Source: an uncultured Prolixibacteraceae bacterium
GTDB taxonomy: Bacteria; Bacteroidota; Bacteroidia; Bacteroidales; Prolixibacteraceae
Direction: 5' to 3'
Assembly: GCA_903834475.1 (NCBI GenBank)
Contig: CAILJH010000283.1
Coordinates: 1-49,683 of the forward strand
Length of the DNA: 49,683 bases
Positions within the stretch are counted from its first letter, which is position 1, and each line of letters opens with the position of its first letter. The notes below the pieces were generated by a model, which saw only the letters and a list, made by a program, of their open reading frames with translations, searched no databases and was not told the DNA's origin. Shown piece after piece: positions 44,360 to 49,683 of the stretch. A program made the position numbers and the translations under genes.

Positions 44360-44914
44360 ATAGCAGTAAAAAGACCATACAATGGTGGAAGGGTAGAAGT
44401 TGCCCCTCAGCATAAAATTAATGAGAAAATTCGTGCACAACAAGTTCGGGTTGTTGGCGAAAACATCGAAAATCCGGGTGTTTTTTCGCTTTTTGATGCC
44501 TTGAAAATGGCTGACGCCCTTAATCTTGATTTAGTAGAAATCTCGCCGAATGCAGATCCACCGGTTTGTAAAATTACTGATTATCAGAAGTTCCTGTATC
44601 AGCAGAAGAAAAAACAAAAGGAAATAAAGGCAAAAACTGTTCAGGTTGTGGTAAAGGAAATCCGATTCGGACCCAATACCGACGACCATGATTTTCAATT
44701 TAAAATGCGTCATGCAGAGAAGTTTCTACAGGAAGGCGCCAAGGTAAAAGCTTATGTGTTCTTTAAAGGCCGGTCAATTTTATTTAAGGAGCAGGGCGAA
44801 ATTTTACTTTTGAAATTTGCTCAGGAATTGGAAGAAGTTGGCAAAGTTGAACAATTGCCGCAGTTGGAAGGAAAACGAATGACCATGTTTATTTCACCTA
44901 AAAAGAAGAAATAA
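44360..44914 (+). CDS. infC: Translation initiation factor IF-3, apparent ATA start codon
   Basis: IF-3 keeps ribosomal subunits apart and proofreads initiation. Conserved IF-3 sequence runs upstream of the first ATG (44501), including residues that read [12 protein letters not shown] and [16 protein letters not shown], the family's N-terminal motif, so the gene must start earlier. The only frame-consistent start behind the AGGAGG is ATA at 44360 (8-base spacing); a CTG at 44354 is too close. This gives 184 residues, normal for IF-3. Enterobacterial infC uses AUU, and such rare starts let IF-3 repress its own translation, so the same control is expected here. The C-domain includes [15 protein letters not shown] and [11 protein letters not shown]. 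It is 32 bases after thrS. Confidence 0.93.
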   Translation: MAVKRPYNGGRVEVAPQHKINEKIRAQQVRVVGENIENPGVFSLFDALKMADALNLDLVEISPNADPPVCKITDYQKFLYQQKKKQKEIKAKTVQVVVKEIRFGPNTDDHDFQFKMRHAEKFLQEGAKVKAYVFFKGRSILFKEQGEILLLKFAQELEEVGKVEQLPQLEGKRMTMFISPKKKK

Positions 44915-44942
44915 ATTTCTTACATAAATTAATTTTAGGAAG

Positions 44943-45137
44943 ATGCCAAAAATGAAGACCATCTCCGGAGCAAAAAAAAGGTTTAGATTAACCGGCACCG
45001 GAAAAATTAAAAGAAAACATGCATTTAAAAGTCACATCCTGACCAAAAAAAGCACCAAGCAAAAACGTAACCTGACTTATTGGGGAACCGTTCACAAAGC
45101 TGATGTGCCTAATGTTAAGGCAATGTTGACCATCTGA
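44943..45137 (+). CDS. rpmI: Ribosomal protein bL35
   Basis: The 64-residue basic protein shows the L35 pattern: [30 protein letters not shown], and the C-terminal [12 protein letters not shown]-x-x-VKAML. It belongs to the large subunit. It lies 28 bases after infC and before rplT, the standard order. Length is normal for the family. Confidence 0.97.
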   Translation: MPKMKTISGAKKRFRLTGTGKIKRKHAFKSHILTKKSTKQKRNLTYWGTVHKADVPNVKAMLTI

Positions 45138-45237
45138 TTGTGTTCTCTTTTTCAGATTCGTAAATTTAGTTATCAATCGAATGAATTAGCTTGAAGATTC
45201 CGGTTTCGGGACGCTAACCATTCTAAAATCAGTTATT

Positions 45238-45582
45238 ATGCCAAGATCAGTAAATGCAGTCGCATCAAGGGCTCACAGGAAAAAAATTCTGAAGCTTACC
45301 AGAGGTAACTTCGGAGCCCGCAAAAATGTTTGGACCGTTGCTAAAAACACCTGGGAAAAGGGTTTGCAATATGCCTACAGAGATAGAAAAGCAAAAAAGA
45401 GAAACTTCCGCGCTTTATGGATTCAGCGTATCAACGCAGCCGTTCGCCCCGAGGGTTTGTCTTATTCACAGTTAATCGGCCTGCTTAAAAAAGCAAATGT
45501 CGAAATCAACCGTAAAGTTTTGGCTGATTTAGCAATGAATCATCCGTTAGCTTTTAAGGCTGTTGTTGACAAGGTGAAATAA
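45238..45582 (+). CDS. rplT: Ribosomal protein bL20
   Basis: The 114-residue protein binds 23S rRNA early in assembly. Family segments are clear: [20 protein letters not shown], a long basic helix with [20 protein letters not shown], and [21 protein letters not shown]. It is the last gene of the cluster; a terminator begins 32 bases after its stop. Length is normal. The 100-base gap to rpmI has no visible gene; L20 autoregulation is known in other bacteria, but I see no convincing structure for it here. Confidence 0.97.
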   Translation: MPRSVNAVASRAHRKKILKLTRGNFGARKNVWTVAKNTWEKGLQYAYRDRKAKKRNFRALWIQRINAAVRPEGLSYSQLIGLLKKANVEINRKVLADLAMNHPLAFKAVVDKVK

Positions 45583-45614
45583 TCATCATCCGATTAGGTG
45601 TTATAAACATACGA

Positions 45615-45641
45615 AACCTCGCTGCAAAGCGGGGTTTTTTG
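45615..45641 (+). terminator. Terminator of the thrS-rplT cluster
   Basis: AACCTCGCT pairs with AGCGGGGTT (one T.G pair) around the tetraloop GCAA, followed by a TTTTTT run. Confidence 0.85.
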
Positions 45642-45765
45642 TTTTGAAGGCCACAATTAAGATTCTCGCGGCTTTGTGATTTGATCATGGTTTAAGAGGC
45701 CGTAATGGCTGGTCTTCTGCTCTATGAAATAAAAGTTGAACGATGATTTGATAAGCGAGTTTTTT

Positions 45766-45773
45766 TATCTTTG
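45766..45773 (+). promoter_or_regulatory. Candidate -7 box of the GH36-like gene
   Basis: TATCTTTG fits TAnnTTTG, 27 bases before the ATG at 45801. A TTTG at 45747-45750 is nearby but only 15 bases away, closer than the usual 19-21. Confidence 0.45.
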
Positions 45774-45800
45774 ATCCGACAATTACTTTAATATTTTCGG

Positions 45801-47663
45801 ATGAAAGTCAATTTTGGTTTTGGTATAAAGTTATTCGGATTGATTGTGTTGATCCTGAATTTGGCATGGAGTTTGAATTCGAATGGTGCAGAATCGGATA
45901 ATCTTTATGTGTTCAATAAGAGTAAAATCCATATCGAAGGAGTTCTGACTCCTTTTGAAGCGACCATTGATATTCAGGAACAAGGACTTCAAAAATATAT
46001 ACTGAAAATTTACCTTCATTCTGCTTCCGCTTCAACACCTCCTTCATTTAATGTATCAGTAAAATTTCCGAAAGACAAGATCAATCAGATTTGGAATTCT
46101 AAAACCTGGTCGAATAAATCTTTTTTCACGCTGCCTTCGTATGACCGCGCTGCTGCCGGGTTTTCAATTGTTTCGGGCCTTACCATCAACGATCAGAACC
46201 AGATTACTTTTACCTGCAAAGACGCCTACAAAGCAAAATTTGTGAGTTCAAATATCAGGGAAGACAATGACTCCATCGTTTTCAGCCTTGGTTTTTTTGA
46301 AGATAATCCGCCCTTATCAAACCTTCAGGATTATCAGGCTGAAGTTTTAGTCGATTTCCGGAATGTTCATTTTTCCAAAGCTATTTATGATGCCTCTTCC
46401 TGGTTTTTGGCTGATGAATTCAAAATGGGAGTGGCAAGCGTCGATACGACCAATGTTCCCGTTTTTTCAACCTGGTATCCGATGCATCGCAATATTCCGC
46501 TCGAAAACATTACCCGCGAGCTGGATTCGCTGCGTACATATAATTTTAAATCCATTCTGGTTGACGATGGCTGGCAGGCACTGGTCAACATGAAGGTGGA
46601 TACTTCTTTTACCTACGAAGACAGCAGCTTCAAAACGATGAACCTTTTCCGGAAGAAATGTCAGGATATGAAACTCCCATTGTACCTGTGGTATTCTATT
46701 CCGTTCATGGGCGGAAATCCGGTTGTCCTGAAAAAATTTGAAGGAAAATACATCCGGTATCGTGCACCACGTCAAATGTATGTACTCGATCCACGATATG
46801 CCGAAATCAGAAAATACCTGGTCAGCACCTATGCCAATTTTCTTTCAGAGTGGCAGTTCGACGGATACTGGTTCGATTTTTTAAAGGGATTTTATCCCAA
46901 GGAAGGTGCTGTGATTGAGCAGGATAAGGGACGCGATTTTGTTTCGATCGATTTGGCTGTAGATACTTTGTATGCTGACATGGAGGCCCGTTTGAAAACC
47001 ATCAAACCAAATATCTTCATGGGACAGAAGTTCCCCATAGTGGGTCCTTACCTGGTCAGCTATCAGAATTTTCTGACAGGTTTTGTAGGTGTGGAAAACT
47101 GCCAGGTTGTGCGCGAAAAGATGGTAAATAACCGGCTGCTTTATGGAAAATACACTCCATTCATGGAAGTTGTTGCGTTTAACCCGAGAGAAAAAGCGGA
47201 AGATGTAGCCCGTAAAATCCAAGCGGTTTTATTTGGAAATCCTTACCTCTCGTTTTATCAAACAACGATGCCTCAGGATCAAAAGCAGACCATCCGCTTC
47301 TGGCTCGATTACTGGAAAAAGAATTACAAGGTTATTTTCGAAGGTGACTTTGAACCCTTTCAGGTTTCGAGGTTTTATCCGGTGGTGAGGGTGCAAAATG
47401 AGAAGAAATCGATTTATATGCTTTATGAAGATTATACTGTAAATATTCCTATGCAACTCACTCAAACGGTAGATGTGATCAATTCAAAAATTACCCATAA
47501 TGTTCATTTCCAGTTGAGTAACTCAACCGTCGGGTACAATTATGAGATTTATAATTGTCAGGGTGGAAGTACCGAAAAAGGTGTTTTAAAAAGCAAGAAT
47601 AAGAATTCAGTGGACTTCTCAGTTCCTACCGGTGGTTTTATCCGTGTCACACCTCTCAAATAG
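45801..47663 (+). CDS. GH36-like (clan GH-D) putative alpha-galactosidase
   Basis: The 620-residue product has an N-terminal hydrophobic segment (~8-30), probably a signal peptide. A beta-sandwich (~35-205) precedes a TIM barrel with GH36-like signatures: FSTWYPMHRN (222-231), LVDDGWQA (253-260) and FDGYWFDFLKGF (353-364), where D359 is the likely nucleophile. A small C-terminal beta domain follows. GH36 covers alpha-galactosidases, alpha-N-acetylgalactosaminidases and raffinose synthases; the substrate is not determined. It is monocistronic with its own -7 box and lies downstream of the ribosomal-protein terminator, away from the main glycan region. Confidence 0.75.
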   Translation: MKVNFGFGIKLFGLIVLILNLAWSLNSNGAESDNLYVFNKSKIHIEGVLTPFEATIDIQEQGLQKYILKIYLHSASASTPPSFNVSVKFPKDKINQIWNSKTWSNKSFFTLPSYDRAAAGFSIVSGLTINDQNQITFTCKDAYKAKFVSSNIREDNDSIVFSLGFFEDNPPLSNLQDYQAEVLVDFRNVHFSKAIYDASSWFLADEFKMGVASVDTTNVPVFSTWYPMHRNIPLENITRELDSLRTYNFKSILVDDGWQALVNMKVDTSFTYEDSSFKTMNLFRKKCQDMKLPLYLWYSIPFMGGNPVVLKKFEGKYIRYRAPRQMYVLDPRYAEIRKYLVSTYANFLSEWQFDGYWFDFLKGFYPKEGAVIEQDKGRDFVSIDLAVDTLYADMEARLKTIKPNIFMGQKFPIVGPYLVSYQNFLTGFVGVENCQVVREKMVNNRLLYGKYTPFMEVVAFNPREKAEDVARKIQAVLFGNPYLSFYQTTMPQDQKQTIRFWLDYWKKNYKVIFEGDFEPFQVSRFYPVVRVQNEKKSIYMLYEDYTVNIPMQLTQTVDVINSKITHNVHFQLSNSTVGYNYEIYNCQGGSTEKGVLKSKNKNSVDFSVPTGGFIRVTPLK

Positions 47664-47710
47664 TCTTTGTAACTTTGGTTAACCTTTCAGTCATTTGGCA
47701 GCATTACCAA

Positions 47711-48505
47711 TCACGAAACAGGTTTGTAATGCCGTTTCAGCCATTTTGCCAGGCCATCCAATCCGGGGAAAAGTACGCGTTCGGTAATGTTTGCCTGATC
47801 GAGCTTGTCCCTGATTTCCAGTTTTAATTCTTTGGGTATGATAATTCTTCGGTAGAGTTCCGGATGTTGAATAAGCCAGCTGTCAAGTATGACCGTGGGG
47901 CTGTTGGTTACCGAAAATAATGCAAACTGATTCACAATGCGTTCGTCGAGCGATGGCGGCTCAAAAAACAGCACCTGATTTTCAGAGAAAAGCTTGTCGA
48001 AATCGGATAAGGAAACAATTTTCTCGAGCATTTCGAGGGTAAAAGCATTGCACTTTTCTTCCATTAAATGGTTACTGAATGGCGGTGGAACCAATTGGTT
48101 TACTTTTACAAAATCAATCTTCCAGATCACACCATCGACGTCGTGTTTTTCGGTATTTGCCGTAGCAAAATGCATGGCAATAAAAGGCGAATAGGTCCAG
48201 TCGATCAATCGTGTGGGCAAACCATGATGCTGGGCAAGGACCAATGAACGCCAGAAAGTACTGGTAAGTTGTGGATCTTCGCTGATCGAATATTTTCTGA
48301 AATTCCGCAGCAGGTGATATTCCAACTCCGACTGATCGCCGCAATTGCGCAGGAAACTGTTTTTAAGCTCATAATTCATGTCTGACAATCCGCGGAAGGC
48401 ATAATCAGAACGGTACCGTCCCATGTCAGGTTTCCACGAATCGTGGTAAACTTCCTCGCAGAGCTGTTGCCAGCTTTGAACTGTGATGTCGTTTTGCCGG
48501 ATCAT
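47711..48505 (-). CDS. FRG-domain protein
   Basis: The 264-residue cytoplasmic protein carries an FRG domain from the motif YAFRGLSDMNYELKNSFLRN (35-54) to AQHHGLPTRLIDWTYSPFIA (91-110), the hallmark of the family (Phe/Tyr-Arg-Gly plus the HGLPTRLLDW-like box). FRG domains are widespread and of unknown biochemical activity; they recur near phage-defence and toxin genes, but also stand alone. The C-terminus (from ERIVNQFALFSVTNSP) continues a second conserved segment. Single-domain form and convergence with the GH36-like gene give no functional clue. Confidence 0.82.
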   Translation of the reverse strand: MIRQNDITVQSWQQLCEEVYHDSWKPDMGRYRSDYAFRGLSDMNYELKNSFLRNCGDQSELEYHLLRNFRKYSISEDPQLTSTFWRSLVLAQHHGLPTRLIDWTYSPFIAMHFATANTEKHDVDGVIWKIDFVKVNQLVPPPFSNHLMEEKCNAFTLEMLEKIVSLSDFDKLFSENQVLFFEPPSLDERIVNQFALFSVTNSPTVILDSWLIQHPELYRRIIIPKELKLEIRDKLDQANITERVLFPGLDGLAKWLKRHYKPVS

Positions 48506-48588
48506 TTTTTCAGGAATTAAGAATAAAGGTAAATATAATTTGAATATCCGTTTTCTTTCCTAATTGCGATTCTTTTCCGTCAAAAGTT

Positions 48589-48642
48589 GTCATTTGATTG
48601 TCATTCATTGTTTTATACACGACTTAATGACAATCAAATGAC
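48589..48642. repeat. 17-bp perfect inverted repeat between FRG and oxidoreductase genes
   Basis: GTCATTTGATTGTCATT (48589-48605) is exactly complemented by 48626-48642, around a 20-base spacer. Its right part ends 18 bases from the end of the oxidoreductase gene. Short direct copies of the same word (CTTAATGACA) flank the arm. There is no T-run, so it may be an operator-like or repeat element and not a terminator. Confidence 0.7.
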
Positions 48643-48660
48643 CACTTAATGACAAAGACC

Positions 48661-49653
48661 TCAATCGTGCTCGGGAAATACAATTCCTGCATCTTTCCGG
48701 ACACGATCCATAGTTTCCATCAAATCTGCTGATAATGACAGCGGCATCATATCACTTTCCGTTTTTCCAGCATCGAGACATTCCATTACATGCGTTGCTT
48801 CCAGTTCATACCCGAACCCGATTCCCTTTTCAAACGTGATTACCTTTTCCTCTTCATTACCACTTTTCCAATAAGTAATCGTCGTTGGACAAAAGAATCG
48901 CCGGTTAAGCCTGATAAATCCGTTTTCGAATGAAAACTCAGTTTGTGTGGATGAATGCGAGGCAAAACTGGATACCAAAGAAGCGATTTCACCTCCCGGA
49001 TATTTGAATGACATCATGATTGATTCTTCAGCTCCGGTTGGACAAATCGAAGCCAAGGTCTTCATTTCAGAAGGTTTCCCCAAAGCCATGAGTGACATGA
49101 AAATCGGGTAAATTCCAATATCAAGCAAAGATCCGCCGCCAAGAGCCACATTGTAAAGTCGTTTCTCCGGATTGTAGTCAGCGTTGAAGGCAAAGTCGGA
49201 ATGAATCATTTTCAAAGCGCCCAATTCTCCTGAACGGATGATTTCCATGGCCTTCTGAAAGCTGGGCTGAAACATGGTCCAAAATGCTTCCATCAGGAAA
49301 GTCTTGTTCTTCCGTGAAGCTTCAATCATGAGGGCGACTTCTCTGGAATTCATCGCAAACGCCTTTTCGCACAACACGGCTTTTTGATGGTTCAGGCATA
49401 AAAGGGTGTGCTCGCAATGGTGCGAATGCGGAGAGGCAATGTAAACCACATCCACTGCCGAATCCAGTAACATTTCTTCGTAGCTTCCATACGCTTTTTC
49501 GAAGCCAAATTCATTGGCAAATTCCTGTGAATTTTCAAGTGATCTCGATGCTGCAGCATATAGTCGGACGTTTGGCAGGAGTTTCAGGTCCCCGGCGAAT
49601 TTTCGTGCAATTTTACCACATCCCAGAATGGCCCAATTGTATGTCTTTCCCAT
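48661..49653 (-). CDS. Gfo/Idh/MocA-family oxidoreductase
   Basis: The 330-residue NAD(P)-dependent dehydrogenase has the Rossmann motif AILGCGKIARKFA (8-20), the YIASPHSHH segment (71-79), and CEKAFAMN (95-102), which has EKA in place of the usual EKP while keeping the Lys (K97). GGGSLLDIGIYPI carries the conserved Asp and a Tyr where some members have His. Members oxidise or reduce sugar and cyclitol C-OH groups or dimeric sugar compounds. The substrate is unknown. Its upstream end is 30 bases from the window edge, so its operon cannot be judged to the right. Confidence 0.88.
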   Translation of the reverse strand: MGKTYNWAILGCGKIARKFAGDLKLLPNVRLYAAASRSLENSQEFANEFGFEKAYGSYEEMLLDSAVDVVYIASPHSHHCEHTLLCLNHQKAVLCEKAFAMNSREVALMIEASRKNKTFLMEAFWTMFQPSFQKAMEIIRSGELGALKMIHSDFAFNADYNPEKRLYNVALGGGSLLDIGIYPIFMSLMALGKPSEMKTLASICPTGAEESIMMSFKYPGGEIASLVSSFASHSSTQTEFSFENGFIRLNRRFFCPTTITYWKSGNEEEKVITFEKGIGFGYELEATHVMECLDAGKTESDMMPLSLSADLMETMDRVRKDAGIVFPEHD

Positions 49654-49683
49654 GTTATTTTATTTGAATAGTTTATGATACAA

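Noticed and set aside
44501-44914. A 137-residue short IF-3 starting at the first ATG
   Set aside because: It would drop the conserved IF-3 N-terminal motif encoded upstream in the same frame.

Overview
The window reads as a chromosomal segment of a free-living Bacteroidota, most plausibly in the Bacteroidales/Marinilabiliales area; the genus cannot be set from sequence alone. Pointers are: SusE/SusF-type modules, type IX secretion (T9SS) C-terminal sorting domains, an S9 dipeptidyl-peptidase of Bacteroidota type, DUF6377, DUF5690 and DUF6588 family proteins, -7 boxes of the TAnnTTTG type, and moderate GC with weak Shine-Dalgarno use. No rRNA, tRNA, CRISPR array, transposase or phage gene was recognised.

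Layout. 1-4.2 kb: the 3' end of an unidentified gene with a strong terminator, a ParE-like toxin/antitoxin pair, and a large protein with receiver-like domains fused to a PPDK_N/PEP-synthase nucleotide-binding domain. 4.2-16.5 kb (+ strand): a C69 peptidase, then a sugar catabolic block (GH127-like enzyme, GH2 enzyme, cupin phosphoglucose isomerase, sugar-porter MFS, ROK sugar kinase, type I mannose-6-phosphate isomerase with an extra N-terminal domain, second cupin isomerase). 16.5-38.3 kb (- strand): a long glycan-degradation region transcribed leftward, in order DUF5690 transporter, GH38, GH92, URO-D family protein, DUF4432 epimerase-like protein, DUF6377 membrane regulator, a triple SusE/F-like T9SS cargo protein, a GH51-like enzyme, a GH27-like enzyme with SusE-like modules and a T9SS signal, a six-hairpin glycosidase with a CBM, and a putative TIM-barrel glycosidase. 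38.7-42.2 kb: S9 dipeptidyl-peptidase and a divergent DUF6588 protein. 42.3-45.6 kb: thrS-infC-rpmI-rplT translation cluster, with infC apparently starting at ATA. 45.8-49.7 kb: GH36-like enzyme, FRG-domain protein, Gfo/Idh/MocA oxidoreductase.

How it fits together. The secreted or surface enzymes (two alpha-mannosidase families, alpha-galactosidase-like, arabinofuranosidase-like, GH2, GH127) suggest attack on a branched mannose/galactose/arabinose glycan. The + strand block supplies uptake (MFS), phosphorylation (ROK), and conversion mannose-6-P to fructose-6-P to glucose-6-P. No SusC/SusD pair lies in the window, so glycan capture here seems to rest on T9SS-exported SusE/F-like proteins.

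The most unusual signal is non-coding. G/C-rich hairpin repeats of one family sit in the same orientation 11-12 nt upstream of four start codons, another copy lies in frame inside the mannose-6-phosphate isomerase gene, two other perfect palindromes occupy neighbouring gaps, and two distant intergenic regions share a nested-hairpin architecture without shared stem sequence.
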